In this document: positions 1 to 12,169 of the stretch, in pieces
Position numbering within the stretch: the stretch's first letter is position 1
Layout: each line of letters opens with the position of its first letter
NCBI RefSeq assembly: GCF_010389155.1
Contig: NC_057767.1
Span: 20,161,723 to 20,225,722, forward strand
DNA length: 64,000 nucleotides
From: Erigeron canadensis
Taxonomy: Eukaryota; Streptophyta; Magnoliopsida; Asterales; Asteraceae
Direction of reading: 5' to 3'
Made by a program: the position numbers and the translations under genes
Notes under the pieces: generated by a model
Seen by the model: only the letters and a program-made list of their open reading frames with translations
Database searches by the model: none
What the model was told of the DNA's origin: nothing

Positions 1-1815
1 CCAATTCTGTCAGAATGTTTATTGGTTAATGCATCCCACCAATGGATATGGTTGCTTGTTTTAGCCTCTAAATTACCACTAACAAGATTATCACTTACTT
101 TTGTATATCTTAACATCAAATATACAGATTTCAAACATATTCAAAATCATTCTTCTTCAATTTAAACTGAATTTTTACAAGACTTAATCAACAAAATATA
201 GTTCTTACAAAAATCATCTAAAAAATGAATGCATGTAACCATCTAACCATTTTATGAACAAATCTTTTAACAAATCATTCATACAACACATAAAATAAGT
301 TTATTCAAAAAAATCACAGGAAATAAGTCTCATCCATATCAACAAAAACCAATTTTTATGGAGATTCATCAACTAGTTTGAAAGCTTTCTCATTAATCAT
401 CACTTTTGGGTCTTAAACTTGTTGAATCCTTGAATCTTCCTTCTAGATTTCGACATGCAATAGCATGAAGGAAAAGATTCTATCAACATGCCCTCATTAA
501 GTGTATTTTGAAGAAGAAAATCAAAGAAGAACATGGTTTTTGATAAAGATTATTTAGTATATACAAAAACAAGATAGATTAAGCTAAGAGATGAAGATTT
601 ATACCCTTGATGAACTCGGATTTGAAAGTGATTTTGAGAAGAAATTTTGTGGCCCTTATGCTATTAATAACCCTTATTCCTTGCTCAACACAACCCTTGA
701 TGAATCCAAGTAAAAACCCTTTATTATTATAGTTGATTTACTTAAGATTTAACCTTTTATGAACCGAAAAATGCTTGCATTTGGGGCTGAATTTTCGTGA
801 TATACAAGAGCCCCAAGAACTCCAACTTGATTCTAGATGATAGATTATTATGAAGGATTATTATTACAATAGATTAGATTAGATTTTGAGCTCCATTTTT
901 GCTTGTTAAATCTGAAAATATGAAGTAAAATGGAAAGAGAGTTGAGAGAGGGTTGGAGGAAGTGTGTGTGAGTGGTATGTGTGAAATGATGCAGAAAATT
1001 GGAGTGTTGTGAGCATATCCACGTGATGGAGGGGGAGAAAAGTGGGTAGGGAGCTTGCTAATTGGGTGTTTGAGGTGGTGGAGTGATGGCTATTGGTGCA
1101 AGAGGTGTGGTTTGTAAGTGTGGTTCAAGATTAAGTCCAAATACATAATGTGGATGGTTTTTGCACAAGTCATTTTGTAATGGGTAGATTATGAAGTTTC
1201 TAATTGTGTGGGAGTTATTTGATATATAATTTGATGTTACTATTCATAAAGGTATATGTATATTTGTGATGTGTATATATATATGTCGTATATATATGTA
1301 TGTATATATAGTTTTTGTGTCTCAAATTTGTTATTTAACTCTTTAGTTATAATCTTGCATTTTTATTAGACATACATATATTTACTTATTATTATTCAAC
1401 TCTTTTGTATGCATAAGATTTATAAATAAAATTTTTGAGATGGTCATTATATTTTGTGCTCATATGTGCTTTAATTAATTTGGTGTTTGAATTGTTGGAT
1501 ATCCATAAGAAATTTTTGGGTTGTTATCTCATCTTGTGAGTCTTGCATAGTTATTTTTATGATTTAACATCTTGAAATTAAATTTTTGGTTCGTTAACAT
1601 TTTCATGAAGTTCAATTAGAACTAATTATAGTATGAGATTGTCTTGAATGATTATAGTTTTTGTTTATGACATTTATAAGGCATTTCACTGTACTAGAGG
1701 GCAATTATGACTATGCCCTAAATGTCAAAAGGCAATTCTCTTAATAAACTTCTAGGGATAGATACCTAGATGATTATAACTAAGTTGTCCTAGTCGGAAA
1801 TTGAGGATTGTTACA
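1..1815 (-). repeat. Probable 3' LTR of element E (partial, runs off the window)
   Basis: No gene is recognised here. On the minus strand the stretch starting at 1815 reads TGTAACAATCCTC, close to the LTR starts of D and A (TGTAACAACCGTC). It is preceded by CACGACGCAAAAG, which resembles the sequence just before A's 3' LTR. About 0.5 kb further is a TATA-rich block (1262-1320), followed by a CT-rich leader (about 1000-900) like the one that follows the TATA box of D. This order suits U3, promoter and R of an LTR. There is no overlap with the part of E's 5' LTR seen at 50172-51876 that would let me confirm it. Confidence 0.35.
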
Positions 1816-1849
1816 TAACTCTTTTGCGTCGTGAGTAAGTTCATGGAGG

Positions 1850-2481
1850 AAATCGTGAGCAATTGGAATATTTGCAAGTTCTATCATTTGCACTCATAAG
1901 ATGTTTCAAATGACTCAGACTACGGCTCTAAGTTTCTACATAATCACCATTTTGTTTTTGTTTTTGAAGGGTTCAAAGAATCTTAGCATTGTATACTATC
2001 GTCGCGTCTACTATAGATAATCAATCCATTTCCGTAATGTCCTTAAGATATCCATCCCAAAAATAAACAAACCTATAGGAGATGTGCGGTCGCTTAATGT
2101 CAAGCTACATCCTTTTCCCAAACAAATCAAGTTCTATAACTCACCAGTTTGCACTTCAAATTTTTATAACAATTGTTCAAGTATCAAGTTCAATAAAGGC
2201 ACCATTAGCCATTTTAATTGTTACAGCAACTAGTCAAGTACAAAGTTCTCACAAATAGCTTAAGTTTCAAGTTCAGCAAACTCACCATTTCTAACCTAAA
2301 TCTTATAGCGAGCATTTAAGTAACTATGTTTCACATTTAGTTCATAAATTAAGTTAAACAAAAGAAAATCACCTACTAAATCAGATAACATAGTAGCAAG
2401 GTTGTCATTCAGGAAGAAAACATTGGACACTACTTTAAGATCGTTTGCAGCCTCCACATCTTTTAGGGAGAAAACATTCAT
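1850..2481 (-). pseudogene. Retropepsin (protease) relic of element E
   Basis: Minus-strand translation of 2481-2296 aligns by eye with the protease region of element D (10220-10400). Both share an opening like NAMEVAND, then a VV(S/T)..FLLN(N/D).LAT block, and later NVK. The catalytic Asp-Ser-Gly of D (LFDSG) is corrupted here. Further on (about 2030-1960) the DNA still encodes a block like LSIVDATIVYNAKI, matching the LSLVDATIVCRAKI block of D, and near 1900 there are traces of the D sequence that follows the protease. Reading frames are broken throughout. It is a dead aspartic protease fragment of a Ty3/gypsy polyprotein. RT, RNase H and integrase of E are not visible in the window and seem deleted. 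Confidence 0.65.
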
Positions 2482-2558
2482 CAGTGTAGGTTTTGGGTTC
2501 TCGGTGGCTCACCAAACCTTTCCAATTCTATCTCTAACAGCGTTTTAATCACCACTAT

Positions 2559-3809
2559 TGTAACAACCGTCACCTGAGCGCTTCGTCGGACTATAATGTT
2601 CTGTTCGTATATGGTCAATGATTGTCAATTTAAGTCATTAGACGTGTGGTTGTATGAGTTATAGTATGAATAAGACAAGACATGTTTATTGGGTATGGGT
2701 GTTCTCGACTTTTTAAGACTTGGAAATAAAAGGTTTGGGGCAGACTAGTTGCCTAATAGAAATGCCAAATAAAGCTAAAAATAAACTTTTAAAATATTAA
2801 GGGGATCAATGTATATCATTTACCATGCCTTAAATTGTGTTGTTTCTACAAAAAATGGTATATGTAATTAATTAAACAAGTCGGCAACTGAAAAACGTAC
2901 TGATTTTGTTTTGGTCATAACTTTTTAACCGTAACTCCGTTTTTGACGATTCAAGCGGCCACAGTTTCGTAAAAGAGTCTAGTTTACAAATATGGGTCGA
3001 GTTCGACCTGGTTGAGGTCGACTTGGTCGAGTTAGACCTGGTTGAGTTCGACCATGGTTGAATTGAACCATATTCATGCCTATATATAGTTTGTCCTTTC
3101 ATTCCATCAAAAAGGTTTTACACACATAAGATTTCTCTCTAAAGTTATCTTTGAAAAACACGTTTTCATCTCAAAAAATCCAGATTTCATAAAGAGTTTG
3201 TCTTTCAAATCCTTTCTTAAATCATTCTCTCGATTTCGGTTCTAAACGCTTTCAATCAATCAAGGCTTCAATCTTTGATCAAGAAACAAGTGAATATTAT
3301 CATTCTCTTCATCAAAAACTTGTGTAAGTTCTGTTCTTAATCTCTCCAATTCGTTTTTATATGAATATATATGTTTACTCTTTCGGTTCTTATCAAAAGC
3401 TAAGCGAATCATGTCTTTGATTGTTGATTGTGCAATTTCGGTTGCAATTGTGTGTAAGAAACGAATTGAACCTTGATTAAGGCTTTGATTTGATACATTG
3501 TACACCCATGTAATTTGGATTTTGTGCAACTACAAAAATTGAAGATATCCTTTACTTGTCACATGATGTATGAAATCGGTCTAACTTCACCCTTTTTGTA
3601 CTGCTTTGTGACACTTTTGTGCAATCAAGACTCATGGGTATGAGTTGGCTAGCCTTAGATCTTGTTATTTTAACAAAATCGCGTCAAAATCATTCGTTTT
3701 TGCTCAAATCACGTATGAATCCGACCCCGGCCAGGTCTAGCTCAACCTCTGGTGGTTTAGGTTGACCCTCTGTTGACTTTTGTCGCTTAAATGACTCGTA
3801 AGGTTCCTA
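2559..3809 (+). repeat. Element A 5' LTR, left part
   Basis: Begins TGTAACAACCGTCACC and matches 21192-21437 and 46098-47180 of the 3' LTR. It contains an iterated motif of the form GTCGAGTTAGACCTGGTTGA (2995-3065) just upstream of a TATA box at 3080-3089, so U3 is about 0.5 kb and R/U5 is long. The LTR stops at the CTA at 3807-3809, where the CACTA transposon inserted, and resumes at 14809. Confidence 0.9.
3080..3089 (+). promoter_or_regulatory. TATA box of element A 5' LTR
   Basis: CTATATATAG, followed by CT-rich sequence. The same box occurs in the 3' LTR at 46372-46381 in the same context. It probably marks the U3/R region of A. Confidence 0.7.
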
Positions 3810-3820
3810 TAACTACAAAT

Positions 3821-5522
3821 AAAATGTCATTTAATGGCATACAAAAATGCCACTAAATGTAATAAAAGTGCCACTAAAAGTCATCTCAAGATGTGGTGGG
3901 ACACAAAAAAAAGTGTCACTACAAGTGCTACCACTAAAGCCCTTTTGTGGCATTTATTGTAAGTGCCAGTGCAAGTTTACATAGCTATAGTGGCACTTCT
4001 TTTATGCCACAATAACAAAGATTACTTTTGTGGCAAATAATCAGTGCCATTAAAACTTGTTAAAAGATTGCAGCAGCAATGCAACATCCATAGTTGTGTA
4101 GTGATATGTTGATGCAAAACATATTGTATCTTGAATTGTTTTAACTAATTTCGTTATTTCATTATAATTATGCACAGCAATAAACAAATAGAGACACATA
4201 ACAAAATATAAAAAAAATGATGCAATATTATAACTTGGAATTAACATTCAAGTGTCTTTCGACATTCGCGGATGAAACTTTTAAGTGATAATTACATTCA
4301 TTAGATTTAGCTAGGTACATAAAAAATTTCAAACTATTAGAATTAACTGAACTGGTAAATCAGAAAACTTCAACACGGATGAACATCATGTTGCTCCCAT
4401 TCACGTCCCAATATAATCCCTGTAAAAGAAAGTAAAGACCGAATTCCTAAGTGAAAATATTTGGATTATTGTGAACTAGCAACTTATAGTATGCTCAAAA
4501 AAATAAAAATAAATAAATACCCTCACCACAAGTGACTTTCTGGTTATGATATGAAGAACCTTGGTCAACATTCTAAAAGGTTTAAGAAGGCAAAGACTCT
4601 CAACTTCTTGTCCTTTGCACCACGAACCAAATCAGCAAACACTAATACACTATCATAAATAACAATAAGAAACAACCTTAAAACTCCATGAAAAATAATC
4701 ACCAAATCTAACACTTCCAATGTAATAACGCTTTAAATCTGCAACTAAAGTGAAGTAATTGATATAACAAAAATAGAAAGACCTTTCTTGAGATTAACAT
4801 TTTTTGGTGATAGACTAATCCTAATCTTGTGAGTCTGTTCTTGAGGCTCTTCAAGCCCAACTTTGTTGATTTCATCATGGCAAGACATATTCTTGTTTCT
4901 GTTCAATAATGTCACAATTTGAATCAATTCTTCACTAGCATATAATCTTTCAATATAAAATAGTTTGTAATAAATAATACTCCGTAAACTATATATACAA
5001 AACTTACATTATATAAACCTAAATACAAAATTAATTATATATATGTATGTATATTCTATAAATTATCAAATTAATGGAACAATATTAGGGAAAAAAAACT
5101 TATTTCTAAAATAATCAACATAATCAAAATTAAATAATATGATACAAATATACAAGAGATCATTAATAGAGATAAATATATGTAAATATAGATATAATCA
5201 AGAACTGTCAGCAATAACCTGTAGATAGAATGGCAGAGAGGACGGTGGCTGAATAGTTAGTGCAAGTGAGTAGATGGAAAAATGAAATCATATGTTTTAA
5301 TTGTAAATTGTTTAAGGAGAGAAATCAATCAATAAAAAAGAAGGAGAAATTCAAAGAAATATAGAGGTAAAGTGGTACAAGGGAGGAAAAGTAAAATTGA
5401 AAAGCCCGCCCTAATTTTTTAGATAAATTTTGAAAGGAAAAGTGGAGGTAAAATACATCTAATGGCATACCACAATAGAAGTGCCATAAATTCTGCTAAC
5501 TTATAGTGGTATTTTGTCTTTT
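3821..5522. other. Left arm of the CACTA element, non-coding
   Basis: AT-rich sequence with subterminal TGCCACTA/TGGCA motifs clustered at 3830-4050 and again at 5455-5530. Only short unsupported reading frames occur (the longest are about 60-65 codons), and I recognise no protein. Confidence 0.6.
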
Positions 5523-5799
5523 GTGCCACCAGTGCCGGCTTAAGTGTAACAACCGTCTTAGATATGTAGTAAATAAAATTCACAAAGTTTATCTAAGTTC
5601 ATGACGTGCCTTAGACTTAAGATATGTACTCACGTGAAGGTCAATTCAATCTTAAATCATGAATTATAAGACGAGTTTATGATTTATTATGACAAAATAT
5701 TAGAATTCGAGTCGTAAATGATCGTATTCAAGAAAGTTCTAGTCCAAAAATGTTCACAAATAGTCCCTACATTTATTAGGTTATTTAATATTGAAAAAC

Positions 5800-5809
5800 T
5801 ATAAATAGA
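5800..5809 (+). promoter_or_regulatory. TATA box of element D 5' LTR
   Basis: CTATAAATAG about 256 bp from the LTR start, followed by a CT-rich leader (TCTTCTCCATCTTTCTTC). The matching region of the 3' LTR is deleted, so only the 5' copy has a promoter. Confidence 0.7.
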
Positions 5810-6375
5810 TTCCCTTAGAGAGAGAAACCTCATTCTTCATCTTCTCCATCTTTCTTCACTCTCTCTCTAAAACACACACTTGCAGCCACCATTTTCACAC
5901 ACAAAATCCATCTCTTGATTTTGGGTTGTTAAACCAAAATTTCTTGTACTTTTAGCTTCCTTGTGATAATCAAAACATATTTCTAGCATCAAATTTCAGG
6001 TAACAACAACAAATTTTGAGTTTTTGATCAAATTAAAAGTGTACTTTTTCAAGCTTATGTTCTTGATGATTTGGTCCAATTTTGATATGAAAAACGTGTT
6101 AATAGTTAATGGGTTTGTGTCTAAATGTGTTTAACATCATTTTTGTGAACAAATTTGGGTCATAACATGCTTTAATCTACAAAACTCATTTTTGAAAATA
6201 AGGGAAAACTTGTTCTTGAGGTGCCACACCTTAATCATGTTATAGATGGTCTTGAAATCGTTAAACGTGTTAATGGTTAGTGTTATTATGTATATATGTA
6301 CAAGTTTGATGTTCTAACAAGTCCCGGAATCGATCTAGATCTTCGTGTATTGATCAAGTCTTAGTTTCAGTTGTC

Positions 6376-6900
6376 TAGGACCCTAGAACGATCCTGATGG
6401 GACGATCTTGGTCTCGAAGATCGTCGTGGTCAGCTCCTTTGGTTCGTGGTTTGTTTGTTCGATCTCGTGTAGTGTTGTGATGTTGTTGGTACGCTTAATG
6501 GGTAACCGATCATTTGGATTGGTTTAGCTCAAACACTTGATCGTGAAACGATCTTGTGCCCTTGATTCTTGATTTGGAAGCCAAGACGGTCTTGTGAAAC
6601 GATCTTGACCTTGGCTGCTAAAACGATCTTGAGCAAGTAACTAAAACGATCTTGAGCTAGTAACTAAAACGATCTTAAAGCATTCAACTTAAAACGATCT
6701 TGGATTTAATCTTGTGAAACGATCTTAACTTAGAACTACTAAAACGATCTTGAAAGCTAAGCAACCAAGACGATCTTGAGGCAACTAAGACGATCTGGAG
6801 GCAGCTAGGATGGTCTTGTGGAAGCTAGGACGATCTGGAGCCATTGAAACCCTAAAACGATCCTGTAGGACGATCTTGAACATCCAAGCCCTAGAACGAC
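6376..6900 (+). repeat. ACGATC motif array in D 5' LTR
   Basis: I count about 15 exact ACGATC words, mostly as AAAACGATCTTGA or GAAACGATCTTG, plus degenerate copies, in about 525 bp downstream of the TATA box. The first two sit in a foldable inverted pair (GGGACGATCTTGG then AGATCGTCGTGG). The same array is kept in the 3' LTR at 12400-12905. Confidence 0.9.
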
Positions 6901-7273
6901 TTCGTGTAATCATAAAACAACATACACATGTTCTATAACACACCGTACTTGATCATCTAACACCAAACCAAGTTCATAACACCATTATCAAGGATAACTT
7001 AGTAAATAGTTAATCACAAGAGCTAATACATGTATCCATCTATGCTCAATGATTTGTGATTAGGTTGACATCAAAACATACTTGGATTCAAATAGATATA
7101 TCTTACTTATATCTGTGCTCATACCCTGTGCTTGTAGAACTACGCTTGTAGCAGATCACTGTGAGTCTTCGTAGCCCCCTTTTCCTTACTTACATTTTGG
7201 GGTGAAAGGAATGCTATCTATGCTTTTATATATGCCGTAACTGCTTTTACTAATCCATGGCTATATGACTACT

Positions 7274-7400
7274 TGATACTATTAGCCGGTCCTGTTGAGG
7301 ATTGCGTGTGCTCGATTGATACTATTAGCCGGTCCTGTTAAGGATTGTGTGTGCTCGATTGATACTATTAGCCGGTCCTGTTGAGGATTGTGTGTGCTCG
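7274..7400 (+). repeat. 43-bp tandem repeat, 3 units, in D 5' LTR
   Basis: The unit starts TGATACTATTAGCCGGTCC and ends GTGTGTGCTCGAT. There are three units here and four in the 3' LTR (13597-13766), so copy number changed after or during insertion. Confidence 0.92.
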
Positions 7401-7870
7401 CTTACTTATGTACAAGTTGATCTTTAGCCATTACATGCTACTTTACAATTGAATTCTATTGATGGCATAAAACGCTTTTATACTACATGTTTACACTCAA
7501 ACCTACGAACTCACCAACCTTTGTGTTGACACGTTTAAGTATTCCTTTCAGGTAATAAAGTAATCGTGGCTAGGATTGGTAGCATGGGACTCTTAGTAGA
7601 CTTCAGAAATTAGGATTGGAGTTTGCATGATTTTACTTATGCTTGGTGGCAATATGCCTAACCGTTTCCCCTGCGTGGGAACTTACCGTACTTTTATTTG
7701 AATGCTTGGTTGAATTTTTGCGAGATGGCTACTATTATGCTTGTTTGGTTATGAAATTTACTATTTATGCATAATGTATGTACACATTTAGTATTTCTAT
7801 GTAACATCCATGTGCGCGTGTGCTTTATCTTACATCCCGAGTTTTCCGCCTTAGTCGGGGTGTTACAGAT

Positions 7871-7883
7871 TGGTATCAGAGCC
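7871..7883 (+). other. Primer binding site of D (initiator Met tRNA type)
   Basis: TGGTATCAGAGCC three bases after the LTR end, the standard complement of the 3' end of plant initiator methionine tRNA. Confidence 0.9.
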
Positions 7884-8775
7884 GTGGTTATAGTGAATTA
7901 GGTGGTTTTGCCTAGGCTATAACTTAGGAACCGCACGTAGCATGCATGATAGGATTTATGTGTGCATTCAATTTCTATGGATTTTATCTATATCTACGAT
8001 ATTCGTGCTATTGTACTCATTCATGCACAGAACTTAGGACCATGCTACCTTGCCACGTGTACTCATGCTATTGGTATTCGAATTATGAGATGTGTTAAAT
8101 TAAAGTAATTATATTAAGCGAAATGACGTGTTGTTAGCAAGGAAGTATGGCGATATATCATCACAGAAAAGCCTGATCAACTTTTCGCGTGTAGTATATT
8201 TTCTATGGACTTGATGGCAACATGGATCGTGCCTAAGATAGTTAGAGTGTGGTAGCAATCCTGGGATGCTCAATGGGTGTTGGTCGGGTGGAGGGTTAGC
8301 CGCTGATACACCCTGTATACATACCTTTGCCAATACCTGGAGAGCATATCAGTACCGTGAACCGACCTTGCATTAGATGTACTAGAGGTGTGGAGGGTTA
8401 GCCGCTGGTACACCCAGTATACATACACCGCTAGTGCAACGGATGTAGGTGTTAGATCCGGACCGCACTTTGGCTGTGAAAAGTTAATCGGATTTAAAAA
8501 GCTAAATTTAAGTTGAAATGGTTATATTATTCATCTTGCGAACCATCCTTCAGGAATGCTATTGAGATGTTACTCTGTGCTGCATGATTGATATAGATGT
8601 TAATGTTTACCTTCAGATATAATGCTTGATTTCTTGAGTTACATGCGATATTGAAAGTATAAATGTATAGGATTCTAGAAAAACTAACACGAGTGTGTTG
8701 AGAGTGCGTAATTGACGTCACGAACAACTAATCTTTCATTCTAACGCCGGACCCGTCTTTTCCTAATATAGGAAA
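7884..8775 (+). other. Untranslated leader of D with paired motif
   Basis: No gene. It holds two copies of a motif of about 38 bp containing GGAGGGTTAGCCGCTG and ACCC(T/A)GTATACATAC at 8287-8324 and 8389-8427. A foldable stretch GAAAAGCCTGATCAACTTTTC-like lies near 8165-8186. The same arrangement occurs in the leaders of A and E. Confidence 0.75.
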
Positions 8776-9615
8776 ATGGTGCGTACAAGAGCAAACCCGA
8801 ATGTCGAAGTTCAAGATAATGGTGTCGGTCGTGGTAACCCTAGAGGTGGTCGTGGCAATCCAAGAGGTGGTCGGGGAGGTCAGCAAGGAAGAGGCCGTGG
8901 TAGAGGTCGTGTTGGCCGTGGAGGTGGCATGGGTTATGTTGAGAACCCTGATTTGGCCACTATCATTGCTGAACAGTTGGCGGCATCAATGCCTACTATC
9001 ATCGAACAAGTGACTGCTGCAATGAGTGCTGTTCCGAATCAGAACCGAAGGGCCCCTCAAGTTGAAGCTGAACCTGTAAGAGTAGCACCACAACAAGTGA
9101 ATCAAGAACCAGAGAACTTTGACCCCGAAGTGGAGTTTGTTGGGGAAGGTGTGTATGTGGACCCTGGACCCAGAAGGTTTCCCAGGAATGATGAGTATGC
9201 TGTGGAGAGAAGAGGTTGCAGTTACACCGAGTTTAAGAAGTGTGGTCCACCAGATTTCAATGGAAGAGGAGGAGATGGTGTGCTTATGAAATGGTTGGAG
9301 AAACTGGAAGCAGTCATGGACATAAGTGAATATCCATCTCATCAGAAAGTAAGATTCACTGGAGGTTCATTCACCGATGATGCATTGTCTTGGTGGAACA
9401 CTTTGTTAGGAGCCCGTGGAAGAACTGCTACTTTCGAAACACCATGGGATCAGTTTAAAGAGATGATGAAGAACTGCTTTTGCCCACTGAATGAGATGCA
9501 GAAGATTGAACAGGAGTTTTGGCACCACACCATGGTGGGATCCGGTCATGCAGAGTATACTAGCAAGTTTCAAGAGTTGGCTAGATTGGTACCACACTTG
9601 GTGACTTCTGAGTAA
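8776..9615 (+). pseudogene. Gag, N-terminal part, element D
   Basis: The reading frame opens with ATG at 8776 and runs 279 codons to a TAA at 9613-9615. The first 55 residues are Gly/Arg-rich (repeats like GGRGNPRGGRG), a probable RNA-binding tail. Residues about 140-279 form the retrotransposon Gag capsid-like domain (motifs GPPDFNGRGGDG, WWNTLLG, EFWHHTMV, YTSKFQELARLVPHLV). It packages element RNA into cytoplasmic particles. The TAA lies in the middle of the conserved Gag domain, directly before KLIERYIYGL, so the frame was once continuous with 9619-10665. It is either a point nonsense mutation or, less likely, a read-through site. Confidence 0.9.
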
Positions 9616-9618
9616 AAG

Positions 9619-10665
9619 TTGATTGAGAGGTACATCTATGGTCTCATTCCTCAGATTTGCAACACAATGATTGGCATTCCTCCTTACTCGATTGAAGAAG
9701 CTATTCGAAGAGCCAGTGCTATGACTGATGACTTGGTTAGGGCTGGAACACTGACAAGGACTGCAAAGAAGAAAAGAGACCTTGGTGAAGCTAGTAAGAG
9801 GAGAGATTTCAGGACCGATAAGAGGGTCAGAGTTGGAAAGGTGTTTGCAGCTATTGAGCCAGGACAGAAGGCATATGTTGGCCAATTTCCTCAGTGTGCT
9901 ACTTGTACTTATCATCACTCCACGGCAGTGCCATGCCGATTTTGTCAGAATTGTCAGAAGTTTGGGCATTTGGCTAGAGATTGCAGGGTAGCCAGAGTTC
10001 CCGCCGCACCACTGAATATCGCTCCAAGAAACTTCAGAACTCCTCCAGCTAATCAGAGAGCCTATTATGAGTGTGGCAGCACTGAGCACTACCGCAATGC
10101 TTGCCCAAGAGTTGTTAGGCGACCCGCTCCAGCCGCAGCCAATCAGAATCCCCTACAGATTGCAGCACCTAATCCTCCCAGAGTTAACCAAGCCCAGCAG
10201 GCCAGGGGCCGAGTCTTTGCCTTGAATGCTATGGAAGTTGCTAATGATCCAAACGTCGTCACGGGTACATTTCTCTTAAACAATCATCTAGCTACTGTGT
10301 TATTCGATTCGGGTGTTGACTACAGCTTTATCTCCACTAACTTTGTGTGCACTATTAACGTGAAACCCATTCGTACCCATGCTTGCTATGAAATAGAGAT
10401 AGCTAGTGATGGAATCTCTAAACTTGACCAAATTGTGCCTAAATGTGTGTTAACACTAGATACTCATTCATACTATATAGATCTAATCCCATTCGAAATG
10501 GGTAGTTTCGATGTAATAGTGGGGATGGATTGGTTATCCCTGGTAGATGCAACGATTGTATGTCGCGCAAAAATCTTTAGAATTCCCTTAAGTGGGGGAG
10601 ACGTACTAGAAATCCAAGGTGAACGACCCGAGTCTCACAAACAAATCCTAATGAGCGCGACGTAG
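9619..10665 (+). pseudogene. Gag C-terminus, zinc knuckles and protease, element D
   Basis: Same frame as the preceding Gag part. Starts with the end of the Gag domain (IERYIYGLIPQI) and a basic stretch near residue 55 (KKKRD). A CCHC knuckle follows (CQNCQKFGHLARDC, about residue 112). A second knuckle has its first Cys replaced by Tyr (YYECGSTEHYRNAC, about residue 150). The aspartic protease covers about residues 210-345, with the active-site triad as LFDSG and the C-terminal block DVIVGMDWLSLVDATIV. The frame ends at a TAG right where sequence jumps from the protease-RT linker to the end of RNase H (VADALSRKE on the other side, 10669-10695). RT is therefore deleted. Confidence 0.9.
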
Positions 10666-11717
10666 TAGCAGATGCTTTGAGTAGGAAAGAGAGAGTTAGA
10701 CCAAGACGAATTAGGGCCATGAGCATTACCGTGCACAATAGTCTGAAGGACAGGGTGATTGGGGCACAAGTAGAAGCAAACAAGAAGGAGAATGTTGACA
10801 GGGAAGGATTGGGAGGTGTGATAGAACAGTTCACTCGAAGAGATGATGGAGGACTGTACTTTTGTGATCGATTGTGGATACCATTGTATGGAGGACTAAG
10901 GAAGCTGATAATGGACGAAGCACACAAGGCAGGATATTCTGTCCACCCAGGGATAGATACGATGTATCAAGACTTGCGAGATTTATTTTGGTGGCCAGGA
11001 ATGAAGAACGACGTGACGGTTTATGTGAGCAAGTGTCTAACGTGCTTGAAGGTTAAGGCAGAACATAAGAAGCTAGGAGGACTGTTAACACAACCAGAGC
11101 TTCCCAGTTGGAAGTGGGAAAAGATTACTATGGATTTTGTCATAAAGTTACCAAGAACAAGTAGTGGTAAAGATGCTATATGGGTGGTGGTAGATCAACT
11201 GACCAAATCAGCGCATTTCATACCTATACATGAAGATTATTCTATGGAGCAGTATGCGCGTCTGTATCTTAAAGAGATTGTAGCTAAACACGGCGTCCCT
11301 GTATCAATCATTAGTGATAGGGATAGTCGATTTACCTCAGGATTTTGGAGATTGTTACAACGAGCTTTGGGAACGCGAATCGATATGAGCACAGCCTACC
11401 ATCCGCAGTCAGACGGACAGAGTCAGAGAACGATTCACACACTAGAAGATATGCTAAGAGCTTATGTCATAGACTTCGGAGGAAGTTGGGATACTTACCT
11501 CCCATTAGTCGAATTCTCATATAATAACAGCTATCACGCAAGTATTGGATGTCCACCTTATGAAGTCTTGTATGGAAGGAAATGTCGATCCTCGCTTGCA
11601 TGGCACAGAGTGGGAGACATGCAACTAATAGGTCCAGAGATCATCCTCGAAACTACCAAAAGAGTTGCTCCGATCAAGGAGAATCTTCTAAAAGCAAGAG
11701 ACAGACAAAAGAAATAA
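10666..11717 (+). pseudogene. Integrase with RNase H remnant, element D
   Basis: The DNA starts with the last residues of RNase H (VADALSRKE). The integrase N-terminal zinc module follows (HPGID...WWPGM then CLTC), and then the catalytic core. The first Asp is in the MDFV motif and the second in SDRDSRF. The expected third residue, Glu in the DGQSERT-type motif, is Gln (CAG at 11424-11426; element A keeps Glu in this place). The core motifs YHPQ and YNNSYH and the block YGRKCRS are present. A stop (TAA) ends the frame at 11715-11717 just after RDRQKK. The enzyme would join cDNA ends to chromatin; here it is catalytically dead as well as truncated. Confidence 0.88.
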
Positions 11718-12169
11718 GTAAACAACCGACGGAAACCTTTAGAGTTTTAGGTTGGTGATCGAGTGATGCTTATGGTTTTGCCTTGGAAAGGCGTAGTCAG
11801 ATTCATTAAGAGAGGAAAACTAGCTCCAAGATATGTTGGACCGTTTGAGATCGTAGAACGCATTGGCGCAGTAGCTTACCGTTTGAAACTTCCTCAAGAG
11901 TTGAGTAACGTACACGATGTTTTCCACATATCGAACCTTAAGAAGTGTCTAGCCGATGAAACAACATATGTTCCTTTGAACGAGATACGAGTAGATAGTT
12001 CCTAAGCTTCAAGGAAGAACTCGTGGAAATTTTGGAACGAGAAGTCAAAAATCTCAAAAGACATAAGTATACCATTGTGAAAGTTCGTTGGAACTCCCGT
12101 AGAGGCCCAGAATTCACTTGGGAACGAGAAGATCAGATGAAGCTTAAGTATCCACACCTATTCACTTAA
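11718..12169 (+). pseudogene. Integrase C-terminal and chromodomain part, element D
   Basis: Two frames are joined by a break at about 12005. Residues from 11763 contain the conserved SH3-like GPY/F module (PWKGVVRF, PRYVGPFEIVERIG, VFHISNLKKC). The segment 12008-12169 contains a chromodomain-like fold (KYTIVKVRWNSRRGPEFTWE, ending KYPHLF and TAA). In chromoviruses this domain directs integration to particular histone marks; for the Tekay clade that role is inferred from the family. A stop before 11763 and the frameshift at 12005 make it non-functional. Confidence 0.85.

Larger units (their letters stand above)
5545..7867 (+). repeat. Element D 5' LTR
   Basis: Begins TGTAACAACCGTC and ends GGGGTGTTACA. 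It contains a TATA box at 5800-5809, a GATC-motif array at 6376-6900 and a 43-bp tandem repeat at 7274-7400 (three units). Relative to the 3' LTR it has lost 316 bp, between two ATCA words (the matching 3' LTR segment is 12998-13313). Confidence 0.92.

Noticed and set aside
400..534. Minus-strand reading frame of 44 codons
   Set aside because: Short, no recognised motif, and in a region that looks like LTR sequence.
3260..3529. Minus frame of 89 codons, also present at 46559-46819
   Set aside because: Occurs twice only because the two LTRs of A are copies of one another; it lies in the R/U5 region and matches nothing I know.
6376..6900. GATC array as a bacterial-type Dam methylation signal
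   Set aside because: Plant nuclear DNA has no such system known to me; nothing else supports it.
8801..10927. Other-frame and opposite-strand reading frames over gag and protease of D
   Set aside because: Shadows of the repeat-rich Gag coding sequence.
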